Shown here one piece after another: positions 26,559 to 35,510 of a DNA stretch of 64,000 bases. The position numbers and the translations under genes were made by a program. The notes beneath the pieces were generated by a model. The model saw nothing but the letters and a program-made list of their open reading frames with translations, made no database searches and had not been told where the DNA came from. Origin of the DNA: Pseudomonas brassicacearum (GTDB taxonomy: Bacteria; Pseudomonadota; Gammaproteobacteria; Pseudomonadales; Pseudomonadaceae); the NCBI RefSeq assembly GCF_003732225.1, contig NZ_MOBJ01000014.1:1-64000 (forward strand), in the 5' to 3' direction. The first letter of the stretch is position 1, and the number at the start of each line of letters is the position of its first letter.

Positions 26559-28067
26559 TCAGGGCTTGCCCGGAATCCCGTACTTGCGCAATCGATGGGC
26601 GATGGCGGTGTGGGAGGTTTGCAGGCGGCTGGCCAGTTGGCGGGTCGAGGGGTAGTTGACGTAGAGTTTTTCCAGCAGGGTTTTCTCGAACGCTTCCACG
26701 GCCTGTTCAAGGCTGTCGACTTCGGTGTCGCTTTGGCGCGCCACGGAGGTGCCGGCGATGTCCAGGTCGCCGATGTCCACCAGGCTGCTTTCGCAAATGG
26801 CCGCGGCGCGGAAGATCACGTTCTGCAGTTGCCGCACGTTGCCCGGCCAGCGGTTGCCGAGCAGGGCTGGATAGGTTCCAGGAGCGAGGCGACAAACCGG
26901 GCGCTGGATCTGCGCGCAGGCCTGCTGCATGAAGTAGCGCGCCAGTAGCAGAATGTCCTGACCGCGCTCGCGCAGCGGTGGGACTTCGACGTTGAGCACG
27001 TTGAGGCGGTAGAACAGATCCTCGCGGAATGCGCCTTCGCTGACCATTTTTTCCAGGTCACGGTGGGTCGCGCTGAGGATCCGCACGTTGACCTTGACCT
27101 CACGATCGCCACCCACGCGGCGGAAGCTGCCATCGTTGAGGAACCGCAGCAATTTGGCCTGCAAGTACGGTGACATTTCGCCGATCTCGTCGAGAAATAC
27201 CGTGCCCTGGTTGGCCAGTTCCATCAGGCCTGGCTTGCCGCCACGCTGGGCGCCGGTGAAGGCGCCGGGGGCGTAACCGAACAGCTCGCTTTCGGCGAGG
27301 TTCTCCGGCAAAGCCGCGCAGTTCAACGCCAGAAAAGGCGCGCTGTGCCGGGCGCTGATCGCATGGCAGGCACGGGCCACCAGTTCTTTACCGGTGCCGG
27401 TTTCCCCCTGAATCAGCAGCGGAGCATCGAGCGCCGCCACGCGTTGCGCACGCGCCTTGAGGGTACGAATCGCCGGGGATTCACCGAGCAGAGCATCGAA
27501 ACCTTCGGCGTGATCGTGGTGCAACGCCGACAGTTGTTCGCCGATGCGGTTGGGTTGATACAAGGTCAGCAGGGCGCCGGCATCGGTGATGGGCGTGGCG
27601 TCCAGCAGCAAGGTCTGGCCGTTGACGGTGATCTCGCGCAACGGCAGACGGAAGCCGTGTTCCAGCAGCGTTTCCAGCAGCGTGGGATCAGTGAACAGCT
27701 CGGCGACGCTTTCCCCGGCCGGTTCACGGCCGTACAAAGCGATCAGTGCCGGGTTGGCCAGCAACACCTTGCCGGCGCTATCGAGCGCCAGCACCGGGTC
27801 GGTCATCGCCGCCAGCAGCGCGTCGAGTTGCAGGTGCCGACGCTGACCGGGAAGGATGTCGACCACCGTCACCGCCTGCACGCCGCGCACGCTGAACAGC
27901 GCATCGCGCAGTTCTTCAAGCACTTGCGGGCTGAGGGTCGGCGCATCGATGTAAACGTTCGGTGGAACCATTTCCACCGCATCCAGATTGAGATTGCGCC
28001 CACCGAGCAAGGCCAGGACTTCCTGGGTGATGCCGACGCGGTCGATGAAGCTGACGTGGATACGCAT
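26559..28067 (-). CDS. gcsR: TyrR-like sigma54 enhancer-binding protein (GcsR type)
   Basis: Activator of RpoN promoters, 502 residues. An ACT domain (about 1-70) probably senses glycine or another amino acid, and a PAS-like domain spans about 78-175. The AAA+ domain (about 195-430) has Walker A GETGTGKE (221-228) and the sigma54-contact loop GAFTGA (268-273). The C-terminal Fis-type HTH is about 465-500 (YPSTRQLASRLQTSHTAIAH). Unlike E. coli TyrR the GAFTGA loop is intact. Its position directly upstream of the gcv operon, whose promoter has a -24/-12 box and repeated sites, supports the GcsR assignment over PhhR, but PhhR-like aromatic control cannot be excluded from sequence alone. Confidence 0.85.
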   Translation of the reverse strand: MRIHVSFIDRVGITQEVLALLGGRNLNLDAVEMVPPNVYIDAPTLSPQVLEELRDALFSVRGVQAVTVVDILPGQRRHLQLDALLAAMTDPVLALDSAGKVLLANPALIALYGREPAGESVAELFTDPTLLETLLEHGFRLPLREITVNGQTLLLDATPITDAGALLTLYQPNRIGEQLSALHHDHAEGFDALLGESPAIRTLKARAQRVAALDAPLLIQGETGTGKELVARACHAISARHSAPFLALNCAALPENLAESELFGYAPGAFTGAQRGGKPGLMELANQGTVFLDEIGEMSPYLQAKLLRFLNDGSFRRVGGDREVKVNVRILSATHRDLEKMVSEGAFREDLFYRLNVLNVEVPPLRERGQDILLLARYFMQQACAQIQRPVCRLAPGTYPALLGNRWPGNVRQLQNVIFRAAAICESSLVDIGDLDIAGTSVARQSDTEVDSLEQAVEAFEKTLLEKLYVNYPSTRQLASRLQTSHTAIAHRLRKYGIPGKP

Positions 28068-28168
28068 GGGGCGGTTCAGTGTTCTGGAGTGCGGAGGGTG
28101 GCAAGTATGCCTTGGGGCGGGCTAATGGTGAAATCCTGCGCAGGACTTCACGTCAACACTGAACCAAT

Positions 28169-28257
28169 GTGGGAGCGAGCTTGCTCGCGATAGCGGTCTT
28201 TCAGTCGACATCCATGGTGAATGTCAATCCGTCATCGCGAGCAAGCTCGCTCCCACA
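28169..28257. repeat. REP doublet (GAGCGAGCTTGCTCGC)
   Basis: Inverted REP pair between gcsR and the DUF5064 gene. Confidence 0.9.
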
Positions 28258-28269
28258 GGGTGAGTGGGG

Positions 28270-28629
28270 TTATTCCAGATGTTCAGGCTTCACCGGATCC
28301 CCGGATTTGACGTGCAGTTGCGCGCGTACGTCTTCGAACATCTCGTCGTAATACTTGTGCAGCGAGCCGATGCTGGCGGTTTTAGGCATGCCGTATTTCT
28401 GTGCGATGCGCGTGGCGTGTCGGGCAAAGTCGAAGGCCTGGTCCTTGGGCAGGAAGAATTCTTCATTCAGGTCCTTGCCTTCGACCGAGCCATGCAGCTT
28501 GAAGAGCATGCCTGTGCCTTCCTTGGGATCTGTTGCGACCTCATAGTCAATGCACAGGTTGTAGCTGAAGTCGTCCTTGTTCAGGGCGTGGCGCTCGATG
28601 TGCAAGTGACCGGGCTCGAATGTGGCCAT
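28270..28629 (-). CDS. DUF5064 family protein
   Basis: A 119-residue soluble protein that I recognise as the Pseudomonas DUF5064 family (FEPGHLHIER..., DYEVATDPKEG, LHGSVEGK, FFLPKDQAF). It has no signal peptide or membrane segment. The start was placed at MATFEPGH because a GGAGAC ribosome binding site lies 6 bases upstream. It follows arcC by 59 bases in the same direction and may be read from the arc transcript. Function unknown. Confidence 0.75.
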   Translation of the reverse strand: MATFEPGHLHIERHALNKDDFSYNLCIDYEVATDPKEGTGMLFKLHGSVEGKDLNEEFFLPKDQAFDFARHATRIAQKYGMPKTASIGSLHKYYDEMFEDVRAQLHVKSGDPVKPEHLE

Positions 28630-28688
28630 GGGCGTCTCCTTCAAAGGCATTGAAGCGGGGCAGGCATGAGGTCTGCCCCGGCTGTTTT

Positions 28689-29618
28689 TTATCGGTAGGC
28701 GATACCAAGTTTAGCCGTGCTGATACGGGTGCCGGCCTTGCCCTGGACGATGGATTCGATGTCCGAGAGTGAACCGATCACCGCGACTTTGCCAGTGTTG
28801 CGGGCGAACTCGCAGGCTGCCTGGACTTTCGGGCCCATGGAGCCGGCGGCGAAGCCGAGTTTTTCGATGTCGTCGGGGTGGGCCTGGGCGATAGCTTTCT
28901 GGGTTGGCTTGCCGAAATCGACAAACGCGGCGTTGACGTCGGTGGCGATCACCAGCAAATCACTTTCAAGCTGTTCGGCCAGCAGTGCCGAGCACAGGTC
29001 CTTGTCGATCACCGCTTCCACGCCCTTGAGCTTGCGGTTCTCGTCGTACATCGTCGGAATGCCGCCACCGCCCGCGCAGATCACGATGCTGCCTTTGTCC
29101 AGCAGCCACTTGATCGGGCGGATTTCGAAGATGCGTTTGGGTTTCGGACTGGCCACCACGCGGCGGAACTTGTCACCGTCCGGGGCAATCGCCCAACCTT
29201 TTTCAGCGGCCAGCGCCTCGGCTTCGGCCTTGGAGTAGACCGGGCCGATAGGCTTGCTCGGGTTCTGGAAGGCCGGGTCCCTGGCGTCGACTTCAACCTG
29301 GGTCAGCAGGGTTGCGAACGGCACTTCGAAGTCCAGCAGGTTGCCCAGTTCCTGTTCGATGATATAGCCAATCATGCCTTCGGTTTCGGCACCGAGCACG
29401 TCCAGCGGGTAAGGGGAAACCTGGGTGTAGGCCGCCGCTTGCAGCGACAGCAGACCGACTTGCGGGCCATTGCCATGAGCGATCACCAGTTGATTGCCGG
29501 GGTGGATTTTGGCGATCTGTTCGGTGGCGATCCGGATGTTGGCACGTTGATTGTCCGCGGTCATGGGCTCACCACGGCGGAGCAGGGCGTTACCGCCCAG
29601 TGCAACGACGATACGCAT
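28689..29618 (-). CDS. arcC: carbamate kinase
   Basis: Makes ATP from carbamoyl phosphate and ADP, the energy-yielding last step of the arginine deiminase pathway. The 309 residues show the amino-acid-kinase fold: ALGGNALLRRGE (7-18), VIAHGNGPQVG, and the ICAGGGGIPT and SMGPKVQAACEF blocks. Last gene of arcDABC, separated from arcB by 156 bases containing a REP pair. Confidence 0.96.
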   Translation of the reverse strand: MRIVVALGGNALLRRGEPMTADNQRANIRIATEQIAKIHPGNQLVIAHGNGPQVGLLSLQAAAYTQVSPYPLDVLGAETEGMIGYIIEQELGNLLDFEVPFATLLTQVEVDARDPAFQNPSKPIGPVYSKAEAEALAAEKGWAIAPDGDKFRRVVASPKPKRIFEIRPIKWLLDKGSIVICAGGGGIPTMYDENRKLKGVEAVIDKDLCSALLAEQLESDLLVIATDVNAAFVDFGKPTQKAIAQAHPDDIEKLGFAAGSMGPKVQAACEFARNTGKVAVIGSLSDIESIVQGKAGTRISTAKLGIAYR

Positions 29619-29663
29619 AATGCAATCCTTCTAAACAGAGAGGTAGCAGGCGACTCGGTCTCC

Positions 29664-29753
29664 TGTGGGAGCGAGCTTGCTCGCGATGGCGCGGTGTCAG
29701 TCGACGTCAATGTTGCCTGTCACACCGCTATCGCGAGCAAGCTCGCTCCCACA
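29664..29753. repeat. REP doublet within arcB-arcC
   Basis: Inverted REP pair inside the arc operon, where it may affect differential mRNA stability of arcC relative to arcDAB. Confidence 0.9.
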
Positions 29754-29774
29754 AAGAGCAAACCGGGTGGGTCT

Positions 29775-30785
29775 TTAGATATCCGCCAGCGCCGAGACCA
29801 GGATCGCCTTGATGGTGTGCATGCGGTTTTCCGCTTGCTCGAAGGCGATGTTGGCGGGCGACTCGAAGACTTCCTCGGTCACTTCAACGCCGTTGGCCAG
29901 GTTCGGATAACGCGCCGCGATGTCCTTGCCGACCTTGGTTTCACTGTTGTGGAACGCCGGCAGGCAGTGCATGAACTTCACCCGGGGGTTGCCCGAGGCT
30001 TTCATCATTTTGGCGTTGACCTGGTACGGCAGCAGTTGCTCGATACGCTCGTCCCAGGCTTCGACCGGTTCACCCATCGACACCCAGATGTCGGTGTGGA
30101 TGAAGTCCACGCCCTTGACCGCTTCTTTTGGGTCTTCGGTGATGGTGATACGGGCACCGCTTTCTTCGGCGAAGGCTTTGCACTGATCGATGAAGTCCTG
30201 ATGTGGCCACAGCGCTTTCGGTGCGCCGATGCGCACGTCCATGCCGAGTTTGGCGCCGATCATCAGCAGCGAGTTGCCCATGTTGTAGCGGGCGTCACCG
30301 AGGTAGGCGTAGCTGATGTCATGCAACGGCTTGTCGCTGTGTTCGCGCATGGTCAGGGTGTCGGCGATCATTTGGGTCGGGTGGAACTCGGCGGTCAGGC
30401 CGTTGAACACCGGCACGCCAGCGAACTTGGCCAGCTCTTCGACGATTTCCTGTTCGAAGCCACGGTACTCGATCGCATCGAACATCCGACCGAGAACGCG
30501 GGCGGTGTCTTTCATGCTTTCCTTGTGGCCGATTTGCGACGACACCGGGTCGATGTAGGTGACATGAGCACCTTGGTCATGGGCCGCGACTTCGAAGGCG
30601 CAACGGGTGCGGGTCGAGGTTTTTTCGAAGATCAGCGCGATGTTCTTGCCTTTGAGGTGCGGCTGTTCGGTGCCGGTGTACTTGGCGCGTTTCAGGTCGC
30701 GGGACAGGTCCAGCAGGTAGTGCAGCTCGCGATTGGTGTGGTGCATCAGCGAGAGCAGGCTGCGGTTGCGCATGTTAAAAGCCAT
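29775..30785 (-). CDS. arcB: catabolic ornithine carbamoyltransferase
   Basis: Phosphorolysis of citrulline to ornithine and carbamoyl phosphate. The 336 residues have the carbamoyl-phosphate loop STRTR (in FEKTSTRTRCAFEV), the HPTQ-like FHPTQMIADT, and HCLP in VKFMHCLPAFHN. Its place between arcA and arcC shows that it is the catabolic rather than the biosynthetic enzyme. Confidence 0.96.
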   Translation of the reverse strand: MAFNMRNRSLLSLMHHTNRELHYLLDLSRDLKRAKYTGTEQPHLKGKNIALIFEKTSTRTRCAFEVAAHDQGAHVTYIDPVSSQIGHKESMKDTARVLGRMFDAIEYRGFEQEIVEELAKFAGVPVFNGLTAEFHPTQMIADTLTMREHSDKPLHDISYAYLGDARYNMGNSLLMIGAKLGMDVRIGAPKALWPHQDFIDQCKAFAEESGARITITEDPKEAVKGVDFIHTDIWVSMGEPVEAWDERIEQLLPYQVNAKMMKASGNPRVKFMHCLPAFHNSETKVGKDIAARYPNLANGVEVTEEVFESPANIAFEQAENRMHTIKAILVSALADI

Positions 30786-30855
30786 GATGTGGATCTCCTT
30801 TGGTTTCGGTTATCCCCTTGGTCGGACTCTGTAAGCCTCGGCCAAGGTTTGAAAG

Positions 30856-32112
30856 TTAATAGTCGATTGGGTCGCGGATGATCGGGCAGGTCATGCAGTG
30901 GCCGCCGCCACGACCGCGACCGAGTTCGCCGGCGCTGATGGTGATGACCTCGATACCGGCCTTGCGCAGCAGGGTGTTGGTGTAGGTGTTGCGGTCGTAA
31001 CCGATCACCACGCCGGGCTCCACGGCGACCACGTTGTTGCCGTCGTCCCACTGTTCGCGTTCGGCGGCGAAGCTGTTGCCGCCGGTTTCGACGACGCGCA
31101 GGGCCTTGAGGTTGAGTGCGGCGGCCACGGTGTCGAGGAAGCTGGTTTCTTCGCGACGGATATCGATGCCGCCCGGTTTGCTTTCGTCAGGGCGCAGGGT
31201 GAAGGCCACGATCTGGTTCACCACTTCCGGGAAAATCGTCACCAGGTCGCGGTCGCAGAAGCTGAACACGGTGTCCAGGTGCATCGCCGCGCGGGATTTC
31301 GGCAGGCCGGCAACGATCACCCGCTCGACCGCTTTGTGCTTGAACAGGTTCAGTGCCAACTGGCCGATGGCCTGACGGGACGAGCGTTCGCCCATGCCGA
31401 TCAACACTACGCCGTTACCGATCGGCATCACGTCGCCGCCTTCCAGCGTGGCGTTGCCGTGCTGCTGATCCGGGTCGCCGTACCAGACCTGGAAGTCGGC
31501 GTTGGTGAACTCGGGGTGGAACTTGTAGATGGCGCTGGCCAGCAGGGTTTCCTGACGGCGTGCTGGCCAGTACATCGGGTTCAGTGTGACGCCGCCATAG
31601 ATCCAGCACGTGGTGTCGCGGGTGAACTGGGTGTTTGGCAGCGGCGGCAGAATGAAGCTGGAGTGGCCGAGGAAGTCGCGGAACATTTCGATGGTCTTGC
31701 CACCGAAGCTGCTTGGCAGGTCATCGGCCGACACGCCGCCAATCAGGAACTCGGCGACCTTGCGCGGTTCCAGGCTGCGCAGCCAGGAGCTGACTTCGTT
31801 GACCAGGCCGAGGCCGACCTGATTGGCGGTGATCTTGCGCTCCAGGATCCAGTCCAGGGCTTCTGGGTTGGCGACGATGTCGGTCAGCAGGTTGTGCATT
31901 TCCAGCACATCGATATCGCGCTCACGCATCTTGGTGACGAAGTCGAAATGGTCACGCTTGGCCTGGGCAACCCACAGCACATCATCGAAAAGCAGTTCGT
32001 CGCAGTTGTTCGGGGTCAGCCGCTGGTGAGCCAGGCCGGGGGAGCACACCATGACTTTGCGCAGTTTGCCGGCTTCGGAATGTACGCCGTACTTAACTTT
32101 TTCCGTGGTCAT
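30856..32112 (-). CDS. arcA: arginine deiminase
   Basis: Hydrolyses arginine to citrulline and ammonia. It is 418 residues long, the length of the P. aeruginosa enzyme, with the catalytic Cys406 in GGGHCMTCPI and substrate-binding HLDTVFSFCD and FTRDTTCWI blocks. The start MTTEKVKYGVHSEAGK was chosen to match the family. It lies 46 bases after arcD. Confidence 0.97.
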   Translation of the reverse strand: MTTEKVKYGVHSEAGKLRKVMVCSPGLAHQRLTPNNCDELLFDDVLWVAQAKRDHFDFVTKMRERDIDVLEMHNLLTDIVANPEALDWILERKITANQVGLGLVNEVSSWLRSLEPRKVAEFLIGGVSADDLPSSFGGKTIEMFRDFLGHSSFILPPLPNTQFTRDTTCWIYGGVTLNPMYWPARRQETLLASAIYKFHPEFTNADFQVWYGDPDQQHGNATLEGGDVMPIGNGVVLIGMGERSSRQAIGQLALNLFKHKAVERVIVAGLPKSRAAMHLDTVFSFCDRDLVTIFPEVVNQIVAFTLRPDESKPGGIDIRREETSFLDTVAAALNLKALRVVETGGNSFAAEREQWDDGNNVVAVEPGVVIGYDRNTYTNTLLRKAGIEVITISAGELGRGRGGGHCMTCPIIRDPIDY

Positions 32113-32158
32113 TACAGATCCTCCAGATAACAAAACGGTCGAGTGTTACAAGCGGGTG

Positions 32159-33586
32159 CTACAGGGTCAGGAAGCCGTCGTAGAGCCCATAGGCCGCCAC
32201 CAGGGCACCAATGACTACCGCGGTGAAAATCAGCTTCTCGACGTTGGTGAAAACCGGTTTGCCCAACTCGCGCTTGGCCTTGGCGAACAGGATCGCGCCG
32301 GGGGCATAGAGCAGGGCGGACAGCAGCAGGTATTTGATGCCGCCGGCATACAGCAGCCAGATCGCGTAGATCAGTGCGATGCCGCCGATGATCAGGTCTT
32401 TCTTGCGTTCGGCCAGGGCGTTTTCATAGCTCTCGCCGCGTACCGCCAACAGCAGCGCATAGGCCGCCGACCACAGGTAAGGCACCAGAATCATCGAGGT
32501 GGCGAGGTAGATCAGCGACAGGTAAGTACTGGCCGAGAACAGGGTGATGATCAGGAACACCTGGACCATCGCGTTGGTCAGCCACAGGGCGTTGACCGGC
32601 ACATGGTTGGCGTTCTCCTTGCGCAAGAACTCCGGCATGGTGTGGTCCTTGGCGGCGGCGAACATGATCTCCGCACACAGCAGCACCCACGACAGCAGCG
32701 CACCGAGCAAGGAAATGATCAGGCCGACGCTGATCAGCACCGCGCCCCAGTGACCGACTACATGCTCCAGCACGGCGGCCATCGACGGGTTCTGCAGCTT
32801 GGCCAACGCTGGTTGAGTCATGATGCCCAGCGACAGCACGTTCACCAGCACCAGGAACAGCAGCACGGTGATGAAGCCGATCACGGTGGCTTTACCGACA
32901 TCCGAGCGTTTTTCGGCTCGGGCCGAGAAGATGCTCGCGCCTTCGATGCCGATGAACACCCAGACGGTGACCAGCATCATGTTGCGCACCTGGTTCATCA
33001 CGCTGCCCAGGTCAGGGTTTTTGATGCCCCAGATGTCGGCGGTGAAGATCTCCAGTTTGAACGCGAAGATCGCGATCAAGACGAACAGCAGCAATGGCAC
33101 GATCTTGGCGACGGTGGTCACCAGGTTGATGAACGCTGCTTCCTTGATCCCGCGCAGCACCAGAAAGTGCACGGCCCACAGCAGCACCGAAGCACCGATC
33201 ACCGCAGCCACGGTGTTGCCTTCGCCGAAGATCGGGAAGAAGTAACCCAAGGTGCTGAACAGCAGAACGAAGTAGCCGACGTTACCCAGCCAGGCGCTGA
33301 TCCAGTAACCCCAGGCGGACGAAAAACCCATGTAGTCGCCGAAACCGGCCTTGGCGTAGGCGTAGACACCGCCATCGAGGTCAGGCTTGCGGTTGGCGAG
33401 GGTCTGGAAGACAAACGCCAGGGTCAACATGCCGACGGCGGTGATGGCCCAACCAATCAAAACAGCCCCGACGTCGGCACTGGCGGCCATGTTTTGCGGC
33501 AAAGAGAATATTCCGCCACCAATCATGGAACCCACTACCAGAGCGACTAACGCGCCGAGTCGTAGTTTTCCGGGAGATTCAGACAT
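32159..33586 (-). CDS. arcD: arginine/ornithine antiporter
   Basis: Inner-membrane exchanger of the APC superfamily that imports arginine against ornithine, making the pathway electroneutral. The 475 residues contain about 12-13 membrane helices and the family opening LRLGALVALVVGSMIGGGIF. First gene of the arcDABC operon. The start MSESPGKL fits relatives; a longer in-frame extension would cover the promoter. Confidence 0.96.
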   Translation of the reverse strand: MSESPGKLRLGALVALVVGSMIGGGIFSLPQNMAASADVGAVLIGWAITAVGMLTLAFVFQTLANRKPDLDGGVYAYAKAGFGDYMGFSSAWGYWISAWLGNVGYFVLLFSTLGYFFPIFGEGNTVAAVIGASVLLWAVHFLVLRGIKEAAFINLVTTVAKIVPLLLFVLIAIFAFKLEIFTADIWGIKNPDLGSVMNQVRNMMLVTVWVFIGIEGASIFSARAEKRSDVGKATVIGFITVLLFLVLVNVLSLGIMTQPALAKLQNPSMAAVLEHVVGHWGAVLISVGLIISLLGALLSWVLLCAEIMFAAAKDHTMPEFLRKENANHVPVNALWLTNAMVQVFLIITLFSASTYLSLIYLATSMILVPYLWSAAYALLLAVRGESYENALAERKKDLIIGGIALIYAIWLLYAGGIKYLLLSALLYAPGAILFAKAKRELGKPVFTNVEKLIFTAVVIGALVAAYGLYDGFLTL

Positions 33587-33619
33587 TGCATGACTCCATT
33601 GCCGGAGAAGAGAGACCAC

Positions 33620-33661
33620 AGAATAAATCCGCTCACTGATAGAACAGCTGATCTGGATCAG
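33620..33661 (-). promoter_or_regulatory. Anr-dependent promoter of arcDABC
   Basis: A perfect palindrome CTGAT-CTGG-ATCAG (33648-33661) resembles the Anr/Fnr box TTGAT-N4-ATCAA and is centred about 32 bases from a TATTCT -10 box (minus-strand reading of 33620-33625). That is the spacing of a class II Fnr-type promoter with the activator near -41.5, as known for arc operons in Pseudomonas. Confidence 0.75.
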
Positions 33662-34045
33662 CTCATGGTCACATTCCATTGTTGATTGATGACGTGTGAA
33701 TACTTCAGAAATTGCGCGCATGTGCCGCTACAGGCCCGCTCCAGAGGCATCGGCATAAATAAAGCAGGGATGGATCCTGATTGTTGCGAGACATGAAGCT
33801 AGTTGGCTTTTCAGAATGTGCAAATTTTGTGCATCTGTTTTCAGTACAGAATTGATTTGTCTGGGATAACGCACAAAACTGGCAAAATGCCTGTGTGGCA
33901 TAGGTGAAGAAGTTCTAAATAAGCATTATTTTTGCCGTTATCTGATTAACGTCATGCCACGTTGCATATTTAATGGAATTAACATTTGTTATGGTTTCAA
34001 AACATGACAAACAGTCGATTTGAGATGAGAGATAAGGATGTCACT

Positions 34046-34909
34046 GTGAAGGTGTTGCTCGACTATCAGCCGCCGTATGACTGGCCAGCGATGCTCGGCT
34101 TCTTGTCGGCGCGGGCGATTACCGGGTTGGAGAGCGTGGTCGATGGCGTGTATTCGCGCAGCATCAGCCTGAACGGTGCGCACGGTACGTTTTCGATTAC
34201 GCCTGCGGCCGTTGAGGCGTTTGAAGTGAGACTGGATTTTCCTGATGCGTCAGCTGCGCCTGAGATCATTGCGCGATTGCGGCGGATGTTCGATCTGGAC
34301 GCGGATCTGCCGCGCATCCATCAGCAACTGGCGGTTGATCCGTTGATGGCAAGGTTGATTGCCGAGCGTCCCGGTCTACGGGTGCCGGGGGCGTGGGACG
34401 GGCTGGAACTGGCGATTCGCGCGGTGTTGGGGCAGCAGATCACGGTGAGTGCGGCGATCAAGCTGGCGGGCAAGCTGGTTGCGCAGTATGGCGAAGCGTT
34501 GTCTTCGCCGTTGTCTGGATTGACCCATGTGTTTCCTGAAGCGGCGGTGTTGGCGAAGGCGGATCTGGCGACCTTGGGAATGCCGAAAAGCCGTGGGCGG
34601 ACGCTGTCTGGCGTGGCGCAGGCGTTGCTTGACGATCCCTTGTTGTTTGAATCGAATCGGGACGGCGGCGTTGCGCGATTGTTGGCATTGTGGGGGATTG
34701 GCGACTGGACGGCGCAGTACATCGCTTTGCGTCAATTGCGCGAGCCGGACGCGTTTCCGTCGGGGGATGTGGGGCTGATCAATGCGCTGGCGGCGCTGGA
34801 AGGCGGGCCGGTTACAGCGCGTGAATTGTTGGCCCGCGCCGAGGCCTGGCGACCGTGTCGAGCCTATGCGGCACAGGTGCTTTGGACGTCGTTGAGTCGT
34901 TCGGACTGA
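34046..34909 (+). CDS. DNA-3-methyladenine glycosylase II-like protein
   Basis: AlkA-type base-excision glycosylase. The 287 residues correspond to the AlkA N-terminal domain (about 1-100, PPYDWPAMLGFLSARAITG) and the HhH-GPD fold (about 110-287), with helix-hairpin-helix ALWGIGDWTAQYIALR (about 214-229) and the catalytic Asp241 in SGDVGLI. The GTG start was chosen because TAAGGA lies 7 bases upstream; ATG codons at 34004 and 34025 are in frame but poorly preceded. There is no Ada-type methyl-acceptor or AraC domain, so it is a stand-alone glycosylase. Confidence 0.85.
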   Translation: MKVLLDYQPPYDWPAMLGFLSARAITGLESVVDGVYSRSISLNGAHGTFSITPAAVEAFEVRLDFPDASAAPEIIARLRRMFDLDADLPRIHQQLAVDPLMARLIAERPGLRVPGAWDGLELAIRAVLGQQITVSAAIKLAGKLVAQYGEALSSPLSGLTHVFPEAAVLAKADLATLGMPKSRGRTLSGVAQALLDDPLLFESNRDGGVARLLALWGIGDWTAQYIALRQLREPDAFPSGDVGLINALAALEGGPVTARELLARAEAWRPCRAYAAQVLWTSLSRSD

Positions 34910-34943
34910 AGCTGATCCGATAGTTGCGTTGACTGTTCGGTCG

Positions 34944-35510
34944 TCATCGCGAGCAAGCTCGCTCCCACCTTTGATGTGTGGTGATCACAAATGGTGTGCC
35001 CACATCAGACCTATGTGGGAGCGAGCCTGCTCGCGATAGCTATTTCACAATTACCACCACTGTGCGCGGTGGGAACCCAATTCCCCAGCCGAGCAGGCTC
35101 GCTCCCACCTTTGATGTGTGGTGATCACAAATGGTGTGTCCACATCAGACCTATGTGGGAGCGAGCCTGCTCTCGATAGCTACTTCACAATCACCACCAC
35201 TGTGCGCGGTGGGAGCCCAATTCCCCGGCCGAGCAGGCTCGCTCCCACCTTTGATGTGTGGTGATCACAAATGGTGTGCTCACATCAGACCTTTGTGGGA
35301 GCGAGCCTGCTCGCGATAGCTATTTCACAATTACCACCACTGTGCACGATGTGAACCCAATTCCCCGGCCGAGCAGGCTCGCTCCCACCTTTGATGTGTG
35401 GTGATCACAAATGGTGTGTCCACATCAGACCTATGTGGGAGCGAGCTTGCTCGCGAAAGCTATCTGAGAGTCACCGCCATTGCGGCCGATGCGAACCCAA
35501 TTCCCCGGCC
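34944..35510. repeat. 140-bp tandem array with REP cores (four copies)
   Basis: Four units with an exact 140-base period: the marker GCTCCCACCTTTGATGTGTG starts at 34961, 35101, 35241 and 35381. Each unit holds an inverted REP pair and a GGTGATCACAAATGGTG spacer. It also has a segment (AACCCAATTCCCCRGCCG) that matches the last codons of the adjoining CoA-transferase gene, where the array runs into the coding sequence. Copies differ by a few bases. This is not a CRISPR array. Confidence 0.93.

Noticed and set aside
28655..28690. GGGGCAG/CTGCCCC hairpin near arcC as a terminator
   Set aside because: The T run is on the plus strand while the flanking genes are both leftward, so it does not fit as their terminator.
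28878..30881. Long rightward open frame opposite arcC/arcB (667 codons)
   Set aside because: Crosses a REP and the ends of two certain leftward genes; shadow frame.
33722..34045. ArgR operator upstream of arcD
   Set aside because: I could not find a convincing TGTCGC-type site; only short partial palindromes are present.
34944..35510. Possible CRISPR array
   Set aside because: The 140-base units are nearly identical throughout with no unique spacers, and no cas genes are present.
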